64,000 nt of DNA. Origin: Plantibacter sp. VKM Ac-2880. GTDB lineage: Bacteria; Actinomycetota; Actinomycetes; Actinomycetales; Microbacteriaceae. Positions 7,214-14,122 of the stretch are shown piece by piece. The position numbers and the translations under genes were made by a program. Each line of letters opens with the position of its first letter. Position 1 is the stretch's first letter. The notes beneath the pieces are model-generated. The model saw only the letters and a program-made list of their open reading frames with translations. It was not told where the DNA came from and searched no databases. The stretch is from assembly GCF_015351235.1 (NCBI RefSeq), contig NZ_JADKSJ010000003.1:1-64000 (forward strand). The letters run 5' to 3'.

Positions 7214-8817
7214 GAGGCCATCTCCATTTCGAACGCCGATTCGGGGCCGGCCTTCTCAGCGCGCTTCTTCAGGCTGTCGCGTGCCCGGAGCGATGCCGGC
7301 GTGATCATGTTGCCCTCGACCACGCCTTGGAGGCGGAGACGGCCGGTCTTGCCGTCGTCACCGCCTCCGAAGCGTTCGGGGAGCGCCCAGCGGGGAACCT
7401 CGGTCGTGTAGATCGCGTCACCGTTGATGCCGATGAGGGTCTTCGGGTTCACCGAGAGCGCCCCACCGCGGGCATTGCCGTAGCTTCCCGCGAGGGGGGT
7501 CTCCAGGACCTTCGCTCGTCCTCGTGCCCAGATCTGCGATGCGAACTCGGGGTGGTAGAACGGGCGATTGCGCTCGGAAATCTGTCCGGGAATCGTGTAG
7601 GTGAACTCGTTGCCGTAGCGTTCGACGCTGCCCTGGTACTCGACGGGGATCTCGCGCGCTGATGAGACGCGGATGACGCGGTCGAGGCCTCGGGATGCGA
7701 ATGCGCCAATCGCTTGGATCACCATGGCACGCAGTGCGGCGGAGACAGCCTTGCGCAGGAGGGCGGGCAGCTCGAGGTTGGAGTCGACTCGGTCTCGGGC
7801 GCGGATGATGCGCTCGGCGAAGGTGTCGAGGGGGCGCGCTTTCTGGAACTGGACGGCTTCGAGCGGTTCGACGGTCCATCCGTGACGGCGGGCGATGTCG
7901 ATCTCTGCGGCATCGGCCCAGGTGTCTCCTCCGGTGCCGGGGATGTTCGGGTAGTACCAGCCGTCGGCGACCTTGAGGTGCTGCAGGGCGAAGATGCCGA
8001 CGTGCTCCCAGTCCTGAGGGACGGTGAAGCGGACGAGGTACCGGGCGCGTGCGTAGCGATCGTTCTCGAGGAGGTCGAACGCTGCCGCGCGGTTGAGGCG
8101 ACGCCCGGGTCCGATGCCGAGTTCGCGGCACAGCGAGGCATACATGAAGCGGCCGTCGACGTAGGCGAACTTGTCGATGTTCGGTGTCGTCTTCGGGTCG
8201 ATGAGCGGCTGGCACATGGGCGAATTGGAGAAGTTCTCACCGGCGACGAGGTGCTCGAGGTGGTGCTGGCCGGCGGTCTTGTGGATCTCTTCCGCGATGT
8301 CGGCGCTGACCGGCTCGAGGTCGACGTTCTTCGGCAACGACAGGGCCCAGAGGTTACGGCCGGTGGCGGAGGGGCTGAGGAACATCGTGGCGCGTTCCTC
8401 GACGTTGCGCAGCGTTGTTGCGACCATGTCCCACGACTGCCGCGCCTGTTCGGGGGAAAGGTGGATGTCTCCGAACCACTCGGCCGCGGTTCGGACTTCG
8501 ACCTTCTGCAGGGTCGTCTGACGGATGAAGGTCGCCGCGTCTCCCTTGGGGAACACGTTCGCTGCATCCCAGCCCTTCGTCGAGGCCATCAGCCAATGCG
8601 CCTTCCCCGGCTCACGGTCGGGGAGCTTGCCGGTGAACATGATCCGGCCGGCGCCGAGATGGGCGGCGGTTTCGAGCATGTCCAGCAGGTTCGGCTTCAC
8701 ACGGCCGCCGGCGATGCGGGGCTTCACTTCGGCGCCGGCTCCAGTGCGTCCGTAGCCGGTGGTGTAGTCCACCCAGATCGTCGGGATCTCCTGAGGGCTC
8801 CAGGGCTGGGGTCTCAT
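7210..8817 (-). CDS. Possible divergent family-B DNA polymerase-like replication protein
   Basis: The 535-residue product shows, in the right order, patterns that resemble family-B polymerase motifs. These are a motif A-like YVDGRFMYASLCREL (about residue 215), a motif B-like K-x-many-IQAIGAFASRG (about residue 365), and a motif C-like IGINGDAIYTTEVP (about residue 465). The spacing is reasonable for a palm domain. No clear 3'-5' exonuclease motifs are visible, and the motifs deviate from the canonical DxxSLYP and DTDS. It follows the Rep gene by 24 bp with an AAGGAG site. The polymerase call is inferred; an inactive relative or another replication role is possible. Confidence 0.4.
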   Translation of the reverse strand: MRPQPWSPQEIPTIWVDYTTGYGRTGAGAEVKPRIAGGRVKPNLLDMLETAAHLGAGRIMFTGKLPDREPGKAHWLMASTKGWDAANVFPKGDAATFIRQTTLQKVEVRTAAEWFGDIHLSPEQARQSWDMVATTLRNVEERATMFLSPSATGRNLWALSLPKNVDLEPVSADIAEEIHKTAGQHHLEHLVAGENFSNSPMCQPLIDPKTTPNIDKFAYVDGRFMYASLCRELGIGPGRRLNRAAAFDLLENDRYARARYLVRFTVPQDWEHVGIFALQHLKVADGWYYPNIPGTGGDTWADAAEIDIARRHGWTVEPLEAVQFQKARPLDTFAERIIRARDRVDSNLELPALLRKAVSAALRAMVIQAIGAFASRGLDRVIRVSSAREIPVEYQGSVERYGNEFTYTIPGQISERNRPFYHPEFASQIWARGRAKVLETPLAGSYGNARGGALSVNPKTLIGINGDAIYTTEVPRWALPERFGGGDDGKTGRLRLQGVVEGNMITPASLRARDSLKKRAEKAGPESAFEMEMAS

Positions 8818-8841
8818 GTTGGTCTCCTTGGTTCCGTCGCG

Positions 8842-9897
8842 TCAGGACGCGATCGCCGTCGCTGCAGCTCGAGGCGAGTCACAGCGAACGCAGAATTCGT
8901 AGTCGTCGAAGAACTTGTGGCCAGCGGTGGCACACAGCCCGGCGTTGGTTGCGATCGCGCTCGGTTTGGGCGAGCGTTGCCAGCTCGTCGGCGTCCGTTC
9001 GATCGACGCCGCGACGAACGAGATCGGATTCGCAACTGGGCCGCTGCGTCGCGCCCAGATTTCAGTTGCCGCTGCGGCGAGGTCCAGGGTGTCCACGGAC
9101 ACCACGCGACCGGCGCGCAGTCGCTCTCGGAGATCGTCGACGTCCAGCCGAGGATCCAGTCCGCTGAGGACGGCCCGGGTCACTCTTTCGATGACAACTT
9201 CCGGATCATCATCATCATCGCTGTCCGAGGGCGCCTGCGCCTCTTCAGGTACCTCAGGTACTGATGATGACGGGGGGTTAAGTCTTCTTAAAAGATCGTC
9301 TTCCTTAAGCACCGACGGAAAACCCGTCGTCTGGATACCCGTCCTACGGTCGCTCTCGGAGGCGTCCGAATTGTGCGTTTCTCCGGACGACGGGTTTCCC
9401 GTCATTCGGGAGTTATCCACAGGCTCGACACCGGACGACGGGTTTTCCGTCATCTGGTGATCTTCGATGCCTTCGACACCGGACGACGGGTTTTCAGTCG
9501 TCCGGCTGAAACGCCCAGAATCGGCCCTCTGAGCATGCTTACCCCCGTTTGGCTGGTCCAGGTCAAGCGCAGCCAAACGTGCCCGCTCCGCGACGTCTGC
9601 GGGGTCCTGGACGATCCAATCGATCTCTCCCGTGAATGCACCGGACTCATCGCGGATCGCCTGCTTGTGGAGGTAGCCGAGCGCGTAGAGCTCGTTCTTG
9701 ATCCGTCGCAGCTTGTCCCGACCGACCTTCTTCGCGCGCATCAGCTGCGCCTCGGTCATCGTGAAATCGAATCGGTGCGAGCAGATGTACCAGAGCAGGC
9801 CTGCAGCCTCGAGACTGAGTCGCGGGTCCCGAGCCCACGCGTTAGGCATGGGCTCGTAGTCCCGTGCAACGCGCCACTCACCCTTGCGAATCGCCAT
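8842..9897 (-). CDS. Winged-helix plasmid replication initiator (Rep)
   Basis: The 351-residue product has an N-terminal domain (about residues 1-110) with the winged-helix pattern of replication initiators and primosomal proteins (AWARDPRLSLEAAGLLWYI, EAQLMRAKKVGRDKLRRI). A disordered middle carries three repeats of ENPSSG. The C-terminal domain has an acidic stretch and a zinc-binding-like C-x3-H/C-x2-C pattern near residues 325-345. The middle part of the gene carries iteron-like DNA repeats and a DnaA box, the layout seen in lambda gene O. A copG-like gene lies upstream, so this is most likely the Rep protein. Confidence 0.65.
   Translation of the reverse strand: MAIRKGEWRVARDYEPMPNAWARDPRLSLEAAGLLWYICSHRFDFTMTEAQLMRAKKVGRDKLRRIKNELYALGYLHKQAIRDESGAFTGEIDWIVQDPADVAERARLAALDLDQPNGGKHAQRADSGRFSRTTENPSSGVEGIEDHQMTENPSSGVEPVDNSRMTGNPSSGETHNSDASESDRRTGIQTTGFPSVLKEDDLLRRLNPPSSSVPEVPEEAQAPSDSDDDDDPEVVIERVTRAVLSGLDPRLDVDDLRERLRAGRVVSVDTLDLAAAATEIWARRSGPVANPISFVAASIERTPTSWQRSPKPSAIATNAGLCATAGHKFFDDYEFCVRCDSPRAAATAIAS
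9262..9505. repeat. Candidate replication origin: iterons, DnaA box, AT-rich stretch
   Basis: Three 27-bp direct repeats starting CCGGACGACGGG begin at 9383, 9431 and 9479, a period of exactly 48 bp. A fourth copy lies inverted at 9314-9334. Each repeat is itself an imperfect palindrome; the third has perfect 9-bp arms. A perfect DnaA box TTATCCACA lies at 9413-9421, between copies one and two. An AT-richer stretch with TTAAG/CTTAA pairs lies at 9275-9308. All of it is inside the rep gene. Confidence 0.6.
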
Positions 9898-9964
9898 CAG
9901 CGGTCACCCCCGAACGGTCGGCGGAGACCTCGTGTCGATTTCGAAAACAGAAAACGAAATGGGG

Positions 9965-10128
9965 TATGATCCATCTGATCGCTCCTAACGGACGCATCAA
10001 AAACGGCCCTCCTGGGGTCCTGGTTGAACAACTGAATGGGGCACCCGAGATTCGTGGTCGGGGGTGTTCCACCGAAACTCTCTGAGAGCCTCCACTGCTT
10101 GCCGGCAGTTGGAGGCTCTCGAGTTTTG
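9965..10128 (+). ncRNA. Putative antisense copy-control RNA
   Basis: On the plus strand a TATGAT -10 box (9965-9970) is followed about 110 bases later by a strong hairpin. Its arms, GAGAGCCTCCA at 10084-10094 and TGGAGGCTCTC at 10110-10120, are extended by CTGC/GCAG, and then comes GAGTTTTG. A transcript of roughly 150 nt would be fully antisense to the copG-rep intergenic leader. Antisense RNA between a CopG repressor gene and rep is known copy control in the pMV158 group. The -35 box is poor. The short plus-strand frame inside it is probably not a protein. Confidence 0.45.
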
Positions 10129-10404
10129 CTAGGCGCTGCGTGCCATGGTGGGCAACTCCTCTTGCTGTCGAATGAGTCGCGCGCGTCGTTCCGCGCGTTC
10201 GATTTCCTCCAGGACGTACTGGGGAGGTTCTTCGTTGTGCGCTTCCGCCAGCTTGAGCGCGAGATAGCTCCCGAGTGGGATGCCGAGATCGCGGGCGCTG
10301 GACTCGTACGCCTCGTAGGTGTTTTCCGGAAGCCGGACGGTCGCTGCCTTGCGCGTTCCCCGAGGCTGTTGACCTGGTTTGGGTGCTGGAAGAAGAGCGG
10401 ACAT
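10129..10404 (-). CDS. CopG/ribbon-helix-helix copy-number repressor candidate
   Basis: The 91-residue product has a ribbon-helix-helix pattern (KAATVRLPENTYEAYESSA, then GIPLGSYLALKLAEA) at residues 19-58 and a charged helical tail. It lies directly upstream of rep on the same strand, so it probably represses transcription of its own gene and rep. A 13-bp palindrome TGATGC-T-GCATCA at 10426-10438 overlaps the promoter area and is the likely operator. A TAGACA box ends 6 bases before the ATG, suggesting a leaderless transcript. Confidence 0.65.
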   Translation of the reverse strand: MSALLPAPKPGQQPRGTRKAATVRLPENTYEAYESSARDLGIPLGSYLALKLAEAHNEEPPQYVLEEIERAERRARLIRQQEELPTMARSA

Positions 10405-10425
10405 GGGATATGTCTAACAGAAAGA

Positions 10426-10438
10426 TGATGCTGCATCA
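10426..10438. promoter_or_regulatory. Operator palindrome of the copG-rep operon
   Basis: This is a perfect palindrome with 6-bp arms and a single central T (TGATGC T GCATCA). It lies between the presumed -35 and -10 regions of the copG-like gene, where a bound dimer would block transcription. Confidence 0.55.
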
Positions 10439-10480
10439 GCATTGAGCGCGTGCGTGTCGCGTGTCCGAACATAGTGGTTC

Positions 10481-12580
10481 CTACTTCTCGGGAGTTCTGA
10501 TGGTGATGGGTTCGTCTTCGGGGAGCGAGATCGAGCTGGGCTCACCTGTGCCGAGGTCCCGATAATCGAGCGCGACGTACCCTTCGTCGAGGTCGGGTTC
10601 GACACCGTCGATGAGTCCCCAGATGCCGTTGTCGGCGTCGACGAGCGCGATCGCCCCGTTGAAGCCTTCCTCGGAGTCAACGAGGTCGACGAGCGAGATG
10701 CTGGAGCTTGCGCCGTAGCCGGCGAACAGATCGGTGTCGTCCTCTTCGACCTCCTGGCTCGCGATCTGTAGCTTGGTCAGCTCGCTGGACTTCTTGCGCG
10801 CATAGACGCCGGCGGCCTTCCTGACCGGCATCTCGTCAGCTGCGGACGCGGCGATGATGCGGGTCGCCATGTAGTCGTTGTAGTTCGGGGCGTCCTGGTC
10901 GCTCTCACCGTCGAGGTCGACGAAGTCGTCTGGGTCCACGATCTGTTTGAGCTGGTGGATGGTGACCCGTGGGCGCATCCGCTCGACGATCTCCAGGTCG
11001 CCGGGGGTGACCCAGTTCTCCGGCGTGGCAGGGTCCGTCTGGTAGGGGTCGGGCGTCCAGTACGCCTGTACCTCGACGGGGATCCCTTCCTGGTTGTACG
11101 CGGTCCCACGGCCGATGGCTTTGAGCGGAACGGTGACGCCGATGTTGTACGAATCCCACATCATCTTCGCGCCGTCGGGGGAGAGGCGGCCGAGGGAGAT
11201 CCGGCAGCCGAAGTTGTCGCGCATGTCGCCGGTGAGGAACTCGGCGTCGGGACGTTGGGTGCCGAGCACGCAGTGCATGCGCACCTTCCGGGCGAGGCTC
11301 ATGAAGTCGGAGATCTCGTCGAGAGCCGGCGGTGTGGCGAGGCCTCCCTTGGGCTTCACCGATCGGTACCAGCGCGTGAGCGCGTTGCGGAAGGTCTTGT
11401 ATTCGTCGATGAAGAACAGCACCGGCACGAAGTCCTCGAGCCTGACACGGCCCGCCTCGTAGTCCTCGAACCGTTGCTGCATCATCGTGTAGACCTGGTG
11501 GGCGACCCTGGCCTGGTGGTCGATGCGGCCCGCGATGAGGCTGACGTTGGGGTAGCTGCGCAGGCCGAGGAACTCGATGCGCTTCCCGTCGATGCCCCAG
11601 ATCTCCCAGCCCATCGCTGCGAGGTAGCCGACGATGCCGAGCTCGACGACGGTCTTGCCCTTACCGGTCTTGCCGACGATGAGCATGTGCGGGTCGCGCT
11701 TCGGCCGCCAGGTGAGGACGTTGCCGTCCTCGTCGACGGCGTAGGGCACCTCGAGGGAGTCGTAAGTCGCGAGCGGATCCACTTCCTCCGGCGCGACGGA
11801 CGGGTTCGGGATAATCCCGGGGAGCGCCGGCCGGACTTCGAAGCGGACGCGATCGTGCTGCAGATCCCAGTGCGCCCGCCAGCGGCCGTCGAGAGCGGAG
11901 GACAGGTTCATCTCCACGCGATGACGGAGCGCTGAGGAAGCCAGCCGCGGCGTCACCTCGTAGCCGACGGTGATGTCGTGAAGGCCGTCCTTGTCGAAGC
12001 CGGTTTCCACCTTGCATCCGGGGCCGAAGATCTTCGCCACCATCGTCTTCACGCGCTCGATCTGGAAGTCCTTGCTGCCCGCCTCGACGACCTTCTCCAC
12101 GAACGTGACGTAGGTCTTCCTGGCGTCGTGCTTCTCGACGGCGTACGTGGTTCCGAGGCGTCGCTTCGCGTGAGTCGCGATGTCGGGCAGGAACGTGGGG
12201 GAGGTGTCATCGAGCACCTCGCTGTAGTGCACACGGAACTTGGTGGGGTGGCCGATCCATCGGCTCGACCACTTCTTGACGCGCAGGACGTCACGAGACG
12301 GTTCCCGCCATCCGAGAGTCGATGACACGGCCAGGATGAAGCGATCCGTGAGCTCGGCGCGCCGGCGCGTCCTGATGCCTGCAGTGATCGCTGCAGCGCT
12401 CATGAACGGAACACCCACGACACAGCCGGCCAGGAGCTCCCGTTGATCCGTCAGGACGGCGACCCCGCCCACGACAATCCCCAGCAGCGTCGACGTCGCT
12501 GTCACCGACACCGCGTGAGTGCGGACAGGTGGCAGCGACGCGTTGGTTGCGGTCGGGCGTTGGGTTGTGAACGGGTTCAT
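10481..12580 (-). CDS. FtsK/SpoIIIE-type conjugative coupling ATPase (TcpA-like)
   Basis: The 699-residue product would pump plasmid DNA through the mating channel. Two N-terminal membrane helices lie at about residues 25-65. A region of about 200 residues precedes the motor domain, which has Walker A GKTGKGKT (about residue 303) and Walker B VLFFIDEY (about residue 389). The C-terminal tail of about 90 residues is acidic. FtsK-like coupling proteins of this build (TcpA of pCW3) belong to Gram-positive plasmids. The upstream in-frame extension to 12757 is His/Arg-rich junk; the ATG at 12580 overlaps the preceding stop. It is co-transcribed with the small membrane gene before it, from its own regulon promoter at 12896-12933. 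Confidence 0.8.
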   Translation of the reverse strand: MNPFTTQRPTATNASLPPVRTHAVSVTATSTLLGIVVGGVAVLTDQRELLAGCVVGVPFMSAAAITAGIRTRRRAELTDRFILAVSSTLGWREPSRDVLRVKKWSSRWIGHPTKFRVHYSEVLDDTSPTFLPDIATHAKRRLGTTYAVEKHDARKTYVTFVEKVVEAGSKDFQIERVKTMVAKIFGPGCKVETGFDKDGLHDITVGYEVTPRLASSALRHRVEMNLSSALDGRWRAHWDLQHDRVRFEVRPALPGIIPNPSVAPEEVDPLATYDSLEVPYAVDEDGNVLTWRPKRDPHMLIVGKTGKGKTVVELGIVGYLAAMGWEIWGIDGKRIEFLGLRSYPNVSLIAGRIDHQARVAHQVYTMMQQRFEDYEAGRVRLEDFVPVLFFIDEYKTFRNALTRWYRSVKPKGGLATPPALDEISDFMSLARKVRMHCVLGTQRPDAEFLTGDMRDNFGCRISLGRLSPDGAKMMWDSYNIGVTVPLKAIGRGTAYNQEGIPVEVQAYWTPDPYQTDPATPENWVTPGDLEIVERMRPRVTIHQLKQIVDPDDFVDLDGESDQDAPNYNDYMATRIIAASAADEMPVRKAAGVYARKKSSELTKLQIASQEVEEDDTDLFAGYGASSSISLVDLVDSEEGFNGAIALVDADNGIWGLIDGVEPDLDEGYVALDYRDLGTGEPSSISLPEDEPITIRTPEK

Positions 12581-12873
12581 CGGGCGCTCCGCGCTGCACG
12601 GCGTTCCTTGGCGCGACGGAGGACGAGGACCGTCAGGAAGATCACCAGGGCGAAGAATGCGCCGACGATCACGATTCGGAGGACGTCGAGGCCGGCCCCA
12701 TTGCCGATCGGAATGATCACGCCGGTGGTGGTGATGATGCCGTGTCCGATCAGCCACACCTGGACTGGGGCGAAGAACGATCCGGCGAGCGCCGGCAGGG
12801 CCGGTAGGAGGAATACGCCGAGGAGCAGGTAGGCGAGGACGTCGTTGTCGTCTGTGGCGTTGGTGGTTGTCAT
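12577..12873 (-). CDS. Small membrane protein of the transfer region
   Basis: The 98-residue product has hydrophobic helices at about residues 12-32, 38-55 and 62-85 and ends in a basic tail. I do not recognise it. It is the first gene after the promoter-like element at 12896-12933, has an AAGGAG ribosome site, and overlaps the coupling ATPase gene by 4 bp. A role as a membrane partner of the coupling ATPase is plausible from this context only. Confidence 0.65.
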   Translation of the reverse strand: MTTTNATDDNDVLAYLLLGVFLLPALPALAGSFFAPVQVWLIGHGIITTTGVIIPIGNGAGLDVLRIVIVGAFFALVIFLTVLVLRRAKERRAARSAR

Positions 12874-12895
12874 GGTGATCTCCTTCGTGTGCGTC

Positions 12896-12933
12896 TACCT
12901 AGGAGGGGTACACGTGGGGCGTCGTTTGGGACA
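12896..12933 (-). promoter_or_regulatory. Regulon promoter element, copy a
   Basis: Read on the minus strand this is TGTCCCA, 25 bp, TAGGTA, ending 22 bases before the ATG of the small membrane gene. Within the 25 bp it carries GTGTACCCCT, shared with the other copies. It is one of five elements with identical spacing in this window. Confidence 0.75.
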
Positions 12934-12946
12934 TCGGGGGGTGAAG

Positions 12947-14122
12947 TTAGTAGTTGCGGGCGCAGTCGGGGCCGCAGAGTTCGAGGCCCCAGACCTTGGT
13001 GAAGAGTTCTGGGTTGACGTAGCCGGCGCCGTTGGCGTCGAGGGGGAGTGCGGCGACTTGGGGGTTGGTGTTGCCCTGGACGTTGATGCGGACGTCGAGG
13101 TGGCAGCCGGTGCTGGGGGCGACGTTGCCGGTGACGCCGATCTGTTGGCCGGGGACGACGGTGGCGCCGACGTCGACGAGGCGTTCGGACTTGTACATGT
13201 GGAGGTAGCTGACGACGAAGCCGTCGGGGTGTCTGATCGAGAGGTAGAGCTCGCTGCTGAGGGTGACGGTTCCGGGGAGCATCGCGTAGACGGGGCGGCC
13301 GCAGGGGTTGGGGTAGTTCTGGAGGTCGACGGCGGGGTGCCAGGTGCTGGCGCCGGTTCCGGTGTCGGAGCGGGGGCCGAAGTCGTCGGTCATGCTGAAT
13401 GGCACGTCGAGGGGCATTGCGATTTCGCCGGTGGGGCCGGAGGTGCAGCTTGAGGCGGATCCGCCGAGCTGCTGCAGGAGTTGCGTGGCGGCGGGTTCGT
13501 AGTTGGCGTAGCGCTCGGGGTGGGCGCTGACCTGGACGGTTTGTGCGAGCTCGCCGACCGGCATGGTCTCCCAGCCGGGGATGTCGAGCAGGCCGCGCGG
13601 GGATCCCGCGTTGGGTCCGTTGGGTCCGCCGAGGAACGCTCTGGTGGCGTAGGAGACATCCATGAGTTCGGCGACGGTTCCCCATCCGCTCTCTACCCGC
13701 TGTTGGAAGGGGTTGAGGCTGTCGTGGTCGGATCCGTCGCCATCGTTTGGGTAGTTCGCGGACTCGGGGTAGGCCTTCACGTTGGACAGGTTCCGGCCCT
13801 TGGCCTCGACGAGCGTCGTCGCGAACATGGTGATGATGCCGTGGTCGGAGATCTGCTGGGAGTTGGCGACGCCGAGCATCGTGCGCAGGTTGGACAGCTG
13901 CGCCTGGTCGAGCGTGAAGCTCGTACCGTCGGCCGTAGTGAGGGTGGTGGTCCCGTCAGAGGTGCCGGCGGGCTGCGCGTTGGTCTCGGAGCTGGGAGCA
14001 CATCCGCCTCCGGAGAGCGAACTGACGGCACCCACTATCGAGAGGGCCATGAAGGACCCGAAGCCGCCCAGCGGCAGCGCGACCGCGAGCACGCATGCGG
14101 GGATCAGCAGACGCTTTTTCAT
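12947..14122 (-). CDS. M23-type cell-wall peptidase of the transfer system
   Basis: The 391-residue product would open the cell wall for the mating channel (VirB1-like role). It has an N-terminal signal or membrane segment (residues 4-35) and a Thr/Ser-rich spacer. A middle domain (about 95-240) may be a second wall-active module. The C-terminal LytM/M23 domain (about 250-370) keeps the first zinc motif (H-x3-D in WHPAVDLQ) and a helper His in SYLHMY. The usual final H-x-H reads HLD in CHLDVRIN, so one zinc ligand is replaced by Asp. Activity is therefore uncertain. It is the last gene of the main transfer operon. Confidence 0.75.
   Translation of the reverse strand: MKKRLLIPACVLAVALPLGGFGSFMALSIVGAVSSLSGGGCAPSSETNAQPAGTSDGTTTLTTADGTSFTLDQAQLSNLRTMLGVANSQQISDHGIITMFATTLVEAKGRNLSNVKAYPESANYPNDGDGSDHDSLNPFQQRVESGWGTVAELMDVSYATRAFLGGPNGPNAGSPRGLLDIPGWETMPVGELAQTVQVSAHPERYANYEPAATQLLQQLGGSASSCTSGPTGEIAMPLDVPFSMTDDFGPRSDTGTGASTWHPAVDLQNYPNPCGRPVYAMLPGTVTLSSELYLSIRHPDGFVVSYLHMYKSERLVDVGATVVPGQQIGVTGNVAPSTGCHLDVRINVQGNTNPQVAALPLDANGAGYVNPELFTKVWGLELCGPDCARNY

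Noticed and set aside
7714-9264. Plus-strand frame of 516 residues opposite the rep operon
   Set aside because: It is antisense to two genes in an operon and has no recognisable domain.
9965-10085. Short plus-strand frame beginning MIHLIAPNG
   Set aside because: The ATG overlaps the -10 box of the putative antisense RNA, there is no ribosome site, and the protein has no motif.
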